NCBI GenBank assembly: GCA_021234155.1
Contig: JAJEKV010000001.1
Location: 24,601,189-24,665,188 of the forward strand
Direction: 5' to 3'
Origin: Isoetes taiwanensis
Taxonomy: Eukaryota; Streptophyta; Lycopodiopsida; Isoetales; Isoetaceae
DNA: 64,000 bases
Below are positions 35,780 to 46,858 of this stretch, in pieces (positions within the stretch are counted from its first letter, which is position 1; the number at the start of each line of letters is the position of its first letter). A model generated the notes under the pieces. It did no database searches, was not told the origin of the DNA, and saw only the letters and a program-made list of their open reading frames with translations. A program made the position numbers and the translations under genes.

Positions 35780-37269
35780 GAGTGAATTCTTCAAGAAGGA
35801 TTGTATTTTTGGTAAGTGCAGTCAGTGTGGGATCAAGAATTTCTCAATTTGCCCAATTGAGAAGCAGGACATTGGCAGTTTGATCAAATGGAAATACATT
35901 GACTATGAATGGTGTACACTCAAGGCTGGTACATCCAAGAAGAAATTGAAACACCAGTACAAGGAAACACCAAGTAATAATCTGGTAAATGTTATGCTTG
36001 CCAAATTACCACAATTCCCAAAATACAATTTCGGGTACAAGTGGCAGGCTAAGCAATTCAGGGATCTAATTGGACGATCTCGCCACATGATTGGGTAGTT
36101 TACATTTGTGGACTTTGCAGAACTACTATGCAATCAAGGAGCGAATGAGGTGCAGTCCATGCATTGGATCAATAATCAGATCACTATTTTTGTGTAGATT
36201 ACTTTTTGGATTAACAAAGAAATAGGTCAGATGGAAAAGGAGACTCACTACTATGTGTCTGATGATAAAGAACATGACACATTATTTGTTCAACATTGCT
36301 TTATGAAACATCATGCCTACATGCAAGACAGAGGGCAAGCTCCCAGAATGCATATTGTTTTCTTTGATGTAGCACCTCCACGATTTAAAAGGCGACGACC
36401 ATTCTATTTTGTTGGAAGATACACTACTGAGATACTCATATAGAGATGATGTGGAATTTCTTTGGCTGCAGAGTTTAAAAGGTGGCTAAGAAGTCTGCAA
36501 ATCAAGCATGAAGGTCTGAAGTTGGACAACGCATACGAGATAGTGAAAGTGGCTTGAGACAGATTCACTTGTGGCTTGAAAGAGTGGCAAGAGGCAAAAA
36601 GGCAAGAGAAGGTAAGGAGATATTTCTGGGAGGTGAAGCTTGAAGACATAGACAGAAAGAAGAGCTGGGGAGTTGAGATCATACCAAATACCAGGCAACT
36701 CCACTCTGTCCATGGATTTAATAAGGGCTGCTCCACTTAGCTGCATGTGAGAGAACTGTCTTGTTTCTGTTCTTATTGTACTGAGGCTCTTTGGGATGAA
36801 TGTGAGAACAAGGCTTATGTCGACAAATGGGAGCTCATCATAGTTAACCCATCAAGCTAGCGTCCATCATGCATAATGCACGAAAGTCACAAGTCCGATC
36901 GAGCCAATCAGAGTTAGAGACAATTTTACCGTGGCTGCACCTAAAGGTAATAAAGAGGGTGCTGAATTCTAGTTGCTTGTTTGCACCAAAGCAAAATTTT
37001 CAAATTAATGATCAATGGTACCTTGCTGGCGAGAGTGTTGTGGAAGGTATCTATTAGTACTATCAGAAGGGCCCAAAATCAACTGTAGGATATAAGTTTT
37101 GCAGAAATGATCCAATAAATTTTGAGTTCTTCACGCAAATCTCTGCCATCAAGGTTCCAGTAGAGCAAAGAAAACATGCTAAGGGCAAGGGAACCACCTT
37201 CAGATTAGATCCTGCTGATGAGACAAAAATACTTGATAACTTGCTAGATGTCTTGTCTGATGACGAATA
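35780..37269 (+). pseudogene. Transposase-like family, copy A (C-terminal two thirds, inactive)
   Basis: From 35,775 the frame reads MSEFFKKDCIFGKCSQCGIK, KWKYIDYEWCTL, YKWQAKQFRDLIGR, then, after a stop, TFVDFAELLCNQGANEVQSM-HW (the first Asp motif region), YYVSDDKEHDTLFVQH and MHIVFFDVAPPRFKRRRPFY. In copies B and D the last motif is SDGAASQFK or SDGCAAQFK; here FDV has replaced SDG, so the presumed catalytic Asp is displaced. Several stops follow. The downstream part (EFKRWLRSLQIKHEGLKLDN, KKSWGVEIIPNTRQLHSVHG) is nearly identical to copy B. It ends at LDVLSDDE and a stop at 37,269. The N-terminal third is absent where the array begins. Confidence 0.75.
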
Positions 37270-37611
37270 AGTGTAATTCCATTCTTTCTAAGCATACAAA
37301 TGTTTCTAAGTATATTTCTCTAACTTCATTCTAAGTGTGGTGTCGACATGGTGGATGTGATGGCAATATGGTATATCTTGTGATGCAAACTGTGTTGCCT
37401 TCTATATAGCATGTGGTGCCAACATAATGCATATGATGCCTATGTGATATATATGATGGCAACATGTGCGAACATTCAATTCTAAGTGTATTTCCCTCCT
37501 TGCAGTTTTGGTAAAATAAGATTGTATTGCAACCAAATATTACAATGCAATGAATACAACTTACAAAAAACAATCTGAAATAAGCTGCTATTAAAAAGGA
37601 ACATCTAATCC

Positions 37612-39082
37612 TCAGTATAGTTCACCAAGTTCAGTTTCCTCAACACAAAGAGCCTCAGTACAATAAGAACAAAAACAAGACAGTTCTCTCACATGCAGCT
37701 GACTGGAGCAGCCCTTATTAAATCCATGAACAGAGTGGAGTTGTCTGGTATTTGGTATGATCTCAGCTCCCCAGCTCTTCTTTCTGTCTATGTCTTCAGG
37801 CTTCGCCTCCCAGAAATATCTCCTTATCTTCTCTTGCCTTTTTGCCTCTTGCCACTCCTTCAAGCCATAAGTGAATCTGTCTGCAGCCACTTTCACTACC
37901 TCGTATGCATTGTCCAACTTCAGACCTTCATGCTTGATTTGCAGACTTCTTAGCCACCTTTTAAACTCTACAGCCTTGCCATCATGTTCACCCTTTCCAT
38001 AATTGGAACCAAAGAAATTCCACATCATCTCTATATGAGTATCTGTAATGTATCTTCCAACAAAATAGAATGGCCTGGCTGCCTTGAATTGTGAGGCTGC
38101 TCCATCAGAGAAAACAATATGCATTCTGGGAGCTTGTCCTCTGTCCTGCCCCTAACCTATGTAGTTTTCTTGCAAGTAACCGACATAGCAAGACATGATC
38201 TTTTGGCTGCTAAACTGTCATTTGAATTGGATAGCTTGACATATTGCATGGTATCCCTGATGTTTTGAAGAATTACATTTTTAGCTTCTAAATCATTCAT
38301 CTCTTCACCAATCGTATCTTGTCTTATCTCTCAGGAGATCTATCAAAACCTCTTTTTTGCTCAAAGGATTCAATGCCCTTGTCTGTCTGTGAAAGAAGGA
38401 AAGCAAATTCAAAATAATCTTTCGTTTTATTACTGTTGTTCTACTTCGAGCAGAAGTTCCTGCTGCTTTGCTAATTTTGCTAATTCTTCCCTCTCTTTTT
38501 TTCTTCTTCTTCTTTGGCATTGTTTGTGCTCTTTCCCCGTTCATGTGATCTCTTATTCTTGCCCTTTATAGTAGAAGCATTTCGATTAGCAGCAGCAAAT
38601 GGTTCTATGACAGAGTTCTCTTCATCCATATCAGCAAATTTCACAAAAACTGTTGACAAGCGATATGGTTTTGGATCAATTCCCCGTTTGAATTCCAAGT
38701 TGGTTTTGATTAATTCCCCCTTTGAATTTCAAGTTGGTTTTGATTAAAGTTCTTGCATTGTCTCCCCCCCCCCCTCCCCCGAATCTAATTTGAATGTGGT
38801 TTACGCCATATGTAGTAGTTAATTAGGAATTTGAAATTAATAGAGGTGATGATGCGTCAGTTACTAATTTTGTTCTCTTAATCATTGCGGGTTGACATGT
38901 GGCATGATGTGTTGTTGGCATATGACGTATGATATATGTTGTCATATGATATGATGTGTGATGTGTTGACATATAGTGCGTAAGTTGTGGTGTCATGTGA
39001 TGGGTGGGATGTATTGGCATAAGACGGGTGTGACATGTAATGTGTTGGATGCAAAAATTGTGATGAGTTCAAATCAGTGATT
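37612..39082 (-). pseudogene. Transposase-like family, copy B (internal deletion)
   Basis: An open frame at 38,124-37,612 reads MHIVFSDGAASQFKAARPFY, FVGRYITDTHIEMMWNFFGS, NYGKGEHDGKAVEFKRWLRS and on to FCSYCTEALCVEETELGELY. Upstream on the same strand are N-terminal pieces: a Lys/Arg-rich segment (38,698-38,480; GKNKRSHERGKSTNNAKEEE) and RQTRALNPLSKKEVLIDLLR at about 38,385. The Cys-rich and first-Asp regions that should lie between are missing, so it is internally deleted. About 600 bp of 5' flank to 39,082 is TG-rich (ATATGA-GTGTGATGTGTTG) and matches copy C. Copies A and B face each other tail to tail. Confidence 0.75.
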
Positions 39083-41780
39083 ACCGCCCATCATATTGCA
39101 TCCAGCAAATCTGCAACCCTTCAAGCGCAGGCAAAATAATCCGCTTCAAGCTCTGATCAAGCTTCCTAGTCCTGAAAAGAGTTGTGCTTTCAGAGTTCGC
39201 ATTGAGAGAAACAAAGCTTAGAAAATAAACAAAAAACAAACCTCTAAGAACATAACAAAACCTGTCAGATTTGCCATTGCCAAAGCTACCAAAAATTCCA
39301 TAGCTACCAAAAGCCTCTGAATTTGCCATCGCCATAGCTGCCAGATTTGCCAAAGCTCCCGGATTTGCCATCGCCATAGAAAAACTTGACGCCAAGGATG
39401 TGTGCTCCGCATACCAAAATTGATACAATAACAATAAACTCAGAATTACAATCAATAGAAAAGGAAATAATTCACCCCAATCTTAGTGAGCTGTTTAGCC
39501 TCCCAAAACTCAGATTCCCAGCAAGAAAGCTTTATCTTGCCCTCTAGGCTTCAACACAGAAAGATTTATCTATGGAAGGGAACAAGACGCAACAGAATTA
39601 AGACAAGAAAGCAAGATTCAGGAGCTGTGGTCGTGGAACTCTCTACAGCAGAAAGAACAGCCAGTATTTATAATCAATCGGATCATGTCCCTTTTTTGGA
39701 ACTCCCTTTTTGCAGCGAGATAAGTTTAGGAAAGATAAAACTGAACGGATTATTTTGGTATCGGAGGCTGCTTCTACCGCCATGGATGTTTGCTCCGCCC
39801 TGTTTCTGTCGGATTTGCCATGGCTATGTGGACGCAACCGCCTGGGCAATGAAAACCTTGATAAAGGGGCGGAAAAAGTTAACTAATAAGATGTAAGAAA
39901 GAGGATCGCCATCTTAGCCGGCCATTTTTTCGAAATCTGGACCGTCCATTCCTTTAGTCCAACCAATAGGATAACACCACGAAGATTGCAATCTCGGCCG
40001 TCCACCTCTGCCAAAATATTGATCGTCCACCTGGGCTAATTTTTCGCTGGATAGTTTAATTCTTATTTTCATTTCAACATGTGACACCATGGGTCCTACT
40101 ATATTCACGCAATATAAAATGGCCAGGACGTGCGCTGCACATATATCCTTGCTATATTGGCCATGGCCATATGTCCCTCATATTTTCCATATTAAACTAA
40201 AGTACTAGGATTGCTGGCTAGCAAGTAGCAAGAGTATATTGCAAAATTTAGAAGATGGCTATCGCCATAGCTGTCGAACAGGGCAAAGCGGGAAACAAAC
40301 ACACAGGGCAAAGCGAGAAACAAACTGGCCCGTCAATTATATCGACCTAATTACTGGGCCGTCCCATGCTTACACTCTCAATAGTCGAATTATATCCACA
40401 ATGAGTTAAAAATCCCCCAATTGCCCTATGTCTTAGGACTTCGAGTTTCTCAAGACATGTAATGGAACGAATTCACAAATACGACTCGTGAAGGGAGTTG
40501 TTAAATTTCTTGAGTTGTTGAATCTCGTGAGTCCAAATTGAGAGCTTCTAACTCTGCAACATTTCGAACGGGCTAGGAGGAAAGGAAATGAATATCACAA
40601 GGTTATATGCATGTCCAATAATACGGGTGCCATATAACACAAGGTAAACTTGTGGGCCATGATATGATCAAATCATTGGTCCTTTGTACTTCTAGAAAGA
40701 TTCTCTGGATAACCATTGAAACATTCTTTGCAAAGTTAGGTCTACAAACCCATAGGAAATAAATGTAGGTATAATGGAACCTTGATTATGTTTCATCTAT
40801 GTAAAATCGGCAAAATTTCACCATATCAAAATTCCAAAATGCTTTGGGTATTGACCAATGGCGATGATTTTGTATCAAACTAAGCCGTATTGAGCCAAGG
40901 GTCAATGTAAATAAACCTTTGGTTCTTTTTCTTTTCTTTATTCTTCCTTAAGGCATCCTTCATTTGGTCTGTCCGACTCCCTCTTCAATTCAAACTGAGT
41001 TTACAGGAGAAGATTTGGTAGATCTCCCATGGTGTTTTCTTTTGCAATAAAGGCAATTCTCAAGCTTTACAAGGCGGAGAAAGACTATAAGGGCATTGTC
41101 TGCTTAAAGACCGTCCAGATTGCTCTTCAAATATTTGGCCTTGTAAATGTAATCCAACATATTCTTGCTGCAAGAGTGTTACTCTCTTAGATATTTGGTT
41201 CTAGAATCTATATCACGGGCAAAGTCTCTTCAATTGCTGGAGAGCTTAAGCCAGCAGTTTTCTTCTGTGTATAATGACAATATGCTTGCTACAAAGACAA
41301 TAAAATCTTAAAAAGACCAAAGTCTTTTTCTTTCTCATTGACAAATCAACATCTTTGATGTCCAATAAACACCAATCATATTATCCATATTATGCATCGA
41401 GAGAATACCAACAACCGGACTTGTATTGCATGAAAAATAATGATAGATCAACAAAATAAGAGGTCTCTCTTTGGCGCCACATGTGGAGGTCAATATGGTA
41501 GAGGAAGTATTCCCTCATCCTCCCGACGAACTTATCCTCGCATTCTTAAACTTCGGGAGGTCCTCATACATGTTATTGCAACTACTTAGTTAATTGTTGA
41601 TATTAATTCCCAGTCAACTACGAGGTCCTAACCTCATGCCATAGGAGGCCCCAGAATCATGTCCTGTATAAATTCTCAAGGTTCTCCCAAATGAGGCATT
41701 CATATAGGGACCGCCTCTCAAGACACATTAAAGAGACTCACTTGTGACACCAGCAAAGAGCATGGAAAAGATGATGTGGC
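39083..41780. other. Intergenic, no gene supported
   Basis: AT-rich DNA with many short frames. One 50-codon stretch at about 41,037-41,190 (AIKAILKLYKAEKDYKGIVC, then ALQIFGLVNVIQHILAA) looks protein-like but has no known motif. GCCATCGCCATAGCTGCCAG-type repeats occur at 39,270-39,370. Confidence 0.4.
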
Positions 41781-41781
41781 C

Positions 41782-42058
41782 CTCCAATTGGTGACATGGC
41801 ATGCCAAGTAAGCAAGGTCAAGTTTTGACTAGGCCACTAATGAAAAGATGTACATCTTTGGTTTTTCATGGGGTGACATTGGCAAATTTTGGGTGACATG
41901 GCGCCACCTAGGCTCAAATATGCCACCTAGGCTCCAATATGCCAAGGTGGCTCAAGCATGCCACATGGGCTCCAACATGCCAATATGGCTCAAACACGCC
42001 ATCTAGGTTCCAACATGCCAAGGTGGCTCAAACATGCCACCTGTGCTCCAACATGTGG
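41782..42058 (+). repeat. Repeat F copy 2 followed by a short 19-bp array
   Basis: Repeat F (41,782-41,910) is followed directly by about seven 19-bp units (41,910-42,058). The array ends at CAACATGTGGG, exactly where transposase-like copy C becomes recognisable on the other strand. Confidence 0.85.
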
Positions 42059-43985
42059 GCAGAGCAGCCCTCTCAACAATGCACTTGTGCTTGGGATTTT
42101 CTCTTCATGTGCTCTGCAGCTTCCATTCAAGTATAACTTGCACACTTGGCAAGTGCAGCTGCAATCCTTTCGATGCTTACTTCTCGTGAGATTGAAACCA
42201 TCAACAAGCATTTGCATCCTTACATGGTGAATGCAACAACAGAAATTGAAGTCCTTCAACTTCACTACAAACTAATGGCTTTAATTTCCCAAACATCCTA
42301 AGTCTAATGTCTATGTTGGGGTGTTCTTCCTTGAACTTCTGAAATAGCTGCATCTGTAGGATTTACAATTGAGACAGTCATCAATTTGTAGACACAAGCA
42401 ATGCTGAAGTGTTATGTAATGTGGCATCATCCACAACATTCACCACATCAAGCCATCATGTCCCACAATCACCACATATTACAGCCACCATACCAGCAGG
42501 CACCACAACCACTACATAACACATTCAACAAATCATCTTGCCCTACATGCATGACATATCATAACACCCTGCAACATTAGCATCATATCACATCATCCTA
42601 CAAGACATCTACTATGTGCATCATATATTACATCATTTTGCAACACATCTGCCATGCATCATAATCCTGCAAAACATCTACCATATGCATCATATATTAC
42701 ATCATCCGGCAATACATTTTCCACGCATCATATATCACATCATCATGCACTACATCTATCACATGAATTATATTGATTGCAAATAGCTCATCAAATGCAT
42801 CAAAGGCAGTCCCATCATATTTCTCAGCATCTGCAACCTGTAATACATGCATCATACAAATTGCATTCTCATCACTATACCATATGAAATGCACAACAAT
42901 ATAATGTATCTGTTCATAATACAATTATCATAGCAAAGAGTGATACAAATTGAATTGTGTACCTATGTCTCCTCGAGATAATGAGCAGCATGATGTTCAC
43001 GTATTCCCTGATCAAGCCTTCTTGACCTCACATCCTTTACATTTGGAGAAATTCTTGTGTTCTATTTCTAGAAATTTTGTAGAGTCTGGACAACCATTTC
43101 ATTTACAGCACCAAATCTTCGAGCCCTAATGTAATGTACCCATTTTCTAGCATTTTGTGAAACCAATCTCTTCTCTTTTCTTCTTTGCCAATGTAAAATT
43201 TCTGGGATGAACACCTAAAACTTTGCTCCTTCTTCTGTCATAACCTGTATAGTTTTCTCCCCAAGTAAATGCATACATGGCAAGTAAGGATCTTTTGGTC
43301 ATTCAACTGTCATTTTAATTGGATAGCTTGACATATTGTATAGTATCTCTGATGCTTTGAAGAATTACATTTTTAGTTTCTAAATCCTTCATCTCTTCAC
43401 CAATCACATCTTCCATTGTCTTATCTCTCAGGAGATCTATCAAAACCTCTTTTTTGCTCGAAGGATTCAATGCTCTTGTTTGTCTGTGGGAAAACAAATT
43501 CAAAACAATCCTTCATTTTGTTCCTGTTGTTCTACTTTGAGCTGAAGTTCCTGCTGCTAATTTTGCTAATTCTTCCCTCTCTTCTTTTCTTCTTCTTCCT
43601 TGGCATTGTTTTTTGACCAATTCCTCGTTTGAATTTCAGGTTGGCTTTGGTTAAGGTTCTTGCATTGTTCCCCTCCCACCCCTCCCCCTCCTGAATCTAT
43701 TTTGAATGTGGTTTACACCATATGTGGCAGCTAGTTAGGAAATTGAAATTAATAGAGGTGTTTATCGCCCGGTTACTAATTTTGTCTCTTAATCATTGCG
43801 GGTTGACACGTGGCATGCTGTGTTGTTGGCATATGACGTGTGATATGTGTTGTCATATGATGTGATATGATGTGTGATGTGTTGGCATATAGTGTGTGAG
43901 TTGTGGTGGGATGTGTTGGCATAAGATGGGTGTGACGTGTGATGTGTTGGACACAAAAGTTGTGATGTGTTCAAATCAGCGACTC
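42059..43985 (-). pseudogene. Transposase-like family, copy C (N-terminal half, cut by the 19-bp array)
   Basis: Read from 43,985 down: TG-rich 5' flank, then RQTRALNPSSKKEVLIDLLR and EEMKDLETKNVILQ (about 43,480-43,330), WGENYTGYDRRRSKVLGVHP (about 43,260-43,200), and near 43,070-42,960 ISPNVKDVRSRR...HYLEETQ ending at a CAG|GTACAC donor. After an intron with a CCTACAG acceptor at about 42,357, LFQKFKEEHPNIDIRLRMFG and LKPLVC appear, then FNLTRSKHRKDCSCTCQVCK (Cys motif). The C-terminal catalytic part is missing. Some frame breaks are present. Confidence 0.7.
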
Positions 43986-44014
43986 GTGAGTGGACACGTG
44001 GCCTCCCCTTCTCC

Positions 44015-44850
44015 TTCCTAAACCATGTGAACCCTAAACCTTGTGATTTGCAAAATGGCCGGAAGAAGTGAATTTTGAACCCTGTTAATTGCATGAACAC
44101 TTACAGTTTACACATTTTTAATTTGAAACAAAGATAAAAGTATGAAGAAGAAAGTCTGAATTAAAACTTAGGTTCAGGTAATTCTCTACCCAGAGGGCTT
44201 TAGATTCATTTAATGCCTAAAGGCCTTTCATTTACAATGGAGCCCGGAGGCTTGAAATCAGATGCCTGAAGGCTTTTCATAGTATTTTGTACAAAAAAAA
44301 GCTCGGTGGCATGATCATATCTTTTTTAACAAAAAAAATAGAAAATAAAAATGGAAGGAGGGCCGAGAACTACATCACTTCTCCTCTTCAATGTCTGCAA
44401 GAAAGAAGAATGTTAGAATAGAAAAGCAAAAGTACAAAAAGAAAATAAAAACAAACATGCAAAATTGAGTGCTCTGCAAGCCATGTCAAAAATTCTTCGA
44501 ATCCAGATTCTTCCTCTTCTTCTTCCTCCGACTCTTCCTCAGACCACTCATTCTCTGTTCAGGATCAAGCCAACCCTGAAGTAAAGCAGTCATGAATTCC
44601 TGTGAATGAGACTTTGTTTCCACTTCTTCCTCCTCTTCATTCTCTGAGTCAGAATCAGAGGATTGCTGCAAGAAAAACTACAGTGGAAGGAATTCAACTC
44701 GAGGTCTTTTTGAAGAGACCTCGGGTTCTTTATGAAAAAGCTCCGTTGCAGAAGCGGAACGCTTCATGACTTGGGAAATAAAAATTGAAGGAATGGAATT
44801 GTGGCGGGCATGCATAGCTTATATGCTAGGAATTTTAGGGCCTTACTATA
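44015..44850 (-). pseudogene. Inverted damaged copy of the small acidic-protein gene
   Basis: The reverse complement matches 22,900-23,715 over about 0.8 kb, including 5' and 3' flanks. The protein starts MKRSASATELFHKEPE..., has one stop near PL-FFLQQSSDSDSE, keeps EFMTALLQGWLDPE, then shifts frame. The GTTTTC donor of the intact copy is replaced by GCAGAGCAC. It lies just upstream of transposase-like copy C in the same orientation. Confidence 0.7.
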
Positions 44851-44985
44851 CTATTTTTTGCACTTACTATAATATTCTTGACAATCATTATGCTCACGGC
44901 ACAATTTGGTGCCAGCCTCGCACCATAAAAGGGGTGGACAGGGGACATGCCAAGTGATCCACTATAACGTGTTTTGACCCGTAGT
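44838..44985 (+). repeat. 148-bp dispersed repeat, copy 1
   Basis: The block TACTATACTATTTTTTGCAC...CACGGCACAATTTGGTGCCAG...CATGCCAAGTGATCCACTA-AACGTG recurs at 59,437-59,585 in the same orientation at about 90% by eye. No ORF or clear terminal repeat is seen. Confidence 0.85.
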
Positions 44986-45370
44986 TAAATTAATTGTAAT
45001 TAAAAGGGTGATTCCCTAATAGACATCTTTACATTTATAATAAATAAATGTGTATTAACGTAGTGTTGGACCTGCAGGCAGCATATATTTTATCATAATG
45101 TGTTGTAAAGAGAGGAATTGGACCTTAGAAATATAATTTTGTAAAAAGTGGATAAAAGTTTTGTGAATATTAAGTGTTATTTTAAGTAAGGCGTAAGTAA
45201 TTACCTTACTATGATAAATTATAAAATTAATGAGATGATCATAGTAATAAGTTTAAATATTACCTCAAGGTAATTATAATAATTGTATGTATTGAATAAG
45301 TTGCAGAGATCATGCAGGTTCTAAGGTGGGGAGACGCATGATGCTGTGGACAAGTTCAAGGCGGGGAGAT

Positions 45371-46815
45371 TGTGACCTTCCAACATAATATATGGTAGGA
45401 ATATGTATATTACATTGCCACATCACTCGTACATGTCACACTTGACGACATGTACTTAGCGGCCGTAAAGAATTGCACCCTAAGGGGCAACTTGTTATGT
45501 TGCACATGCCCTTTAACATATGCATATAACCCCATTTTGCCACGTGGCAAAGCCCCACATGACCTTTTAGACCCTAACCCTAAAAGAGTCATGTAAAAGA
45601 GACTGGAACCCTAAACTTGCCATTCTCGGATTCCAGTCTCCAAGAGCTTGCCTCACCAAGCGCCTGCACCATTCCTGCCTACCAGATGCTGTGAAGCCTG
45701 CTTTGCGCAACAGATCTCCCGAATTCGCTCATCTCCTTCCAAATCGATAGTATGGACGTCGTTCGTGGAGTTGGAGGGAGCCAAGGATCCGGTCGGTGGT
45801 CCTTCCGTTATGTAATGCCGACTTCCAGTCCCGCATTAAGCTGAGTTGATAAGTTAAAGTAACCTTAGAGGCCCTATGAAATAACCTAACCATGTATGTT
45901 TGATAGATAGATTAGATGATATTCTATTTTTCTGTTCTATGGATGATTATGGTTGATATCTGTGAGCTCCTATGTATTGGAAAGGGGGGGTAGAGACTCT
46001 AAAGGCTTTAGTAGATCATGCACCTAGTTAGCCTTCATAATTCCCAAATTATTGCGGCATGTGCATAAGAGCTCGTCTGGCTGTGGGTGGCGGGGCTAGA
46101 CCGGCGTATGAGGAGGACATGTCCCGTTACAGATTGATCCCTCTAGTGTGTAAAGCTTATCGGGGATCTTAGCAGGCTAGGCTTGATGGTTTGCCACTGA
46201 GTATGGGCAAGGCATGGGTTCGACACCTCTTGGGTGATGCGTCACCTTCAATGGGGTTCGTCAAAGATGAGCAGTGGCTCTCTAGCTGCCTGTAATTGGC
46301 ATGCGTGCCTCTGGAGGGAGTGATCTCCTCCTGCATGCAATCCAGGAATAGCCCCTTCGGCTATGCACCCGTCAGGTTATGGCCAAGCCCCAAGACTTAT
46401 CAGCTTATTTTCAAAGTATGCACAGGAGGGGCAGATGGAGCGGACTACCCAATTACCACGTTCTATGCCAGCACAGTCCAATGATATGAACTCGGTCTGA
46501 TTTGATCTCTGGAGACCCAAGCTGTCAGTCGACCCCTCGAGCCTAAGCCTTGGGTAGGACTTCCCCACGTTGCTGATATTGATGTTGTTGATGCAGATGT
46601 TATGATGAGCCACCCTTCGGGGTGGAACGATGCTATATGCTTACGTTTGTTTACGCTTCCACAGCTAGGTCGATCCCGAGAGAGACGGGATGAATGACAT
46701 GTCCATTCTACCCCATCGAGTTCTTGTTGGTTAGCAAGGATTCGATATTAGGTGGATGGCCTTGGTCAGTGTGTTGTTACGAGGGAAGCATCGTATATGA
46801 GCATAGGACGTCACA
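45371..46815 (+). mobile_element. Solo LTR, copy 1 (about 1.45 kb)
   Basis: The element starts TGTGACCTTCC and ends GGACGTCACA, giving the TG...CA ends of an LTR. It is the reverse-complement counterpart of 55,776-57,341. Shared blocks include GTCTCTACCCCCC-type, TGATCCCTCTAGTGTGTAAA and a TGCACAGGAGGGGCAGATGGA block. No internal retrotransposon domain lies on either side, so it is a solo LTR. Flanking pentamers (GAGAT before, GATTC after) do not match, so the target duplication is lost or the copy is recombined. Confidence 0.75.
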
Positions 46816-46858
46816 GATTCAATATGTGGTACATGTTTACTCATTTCGATGCTATGAG

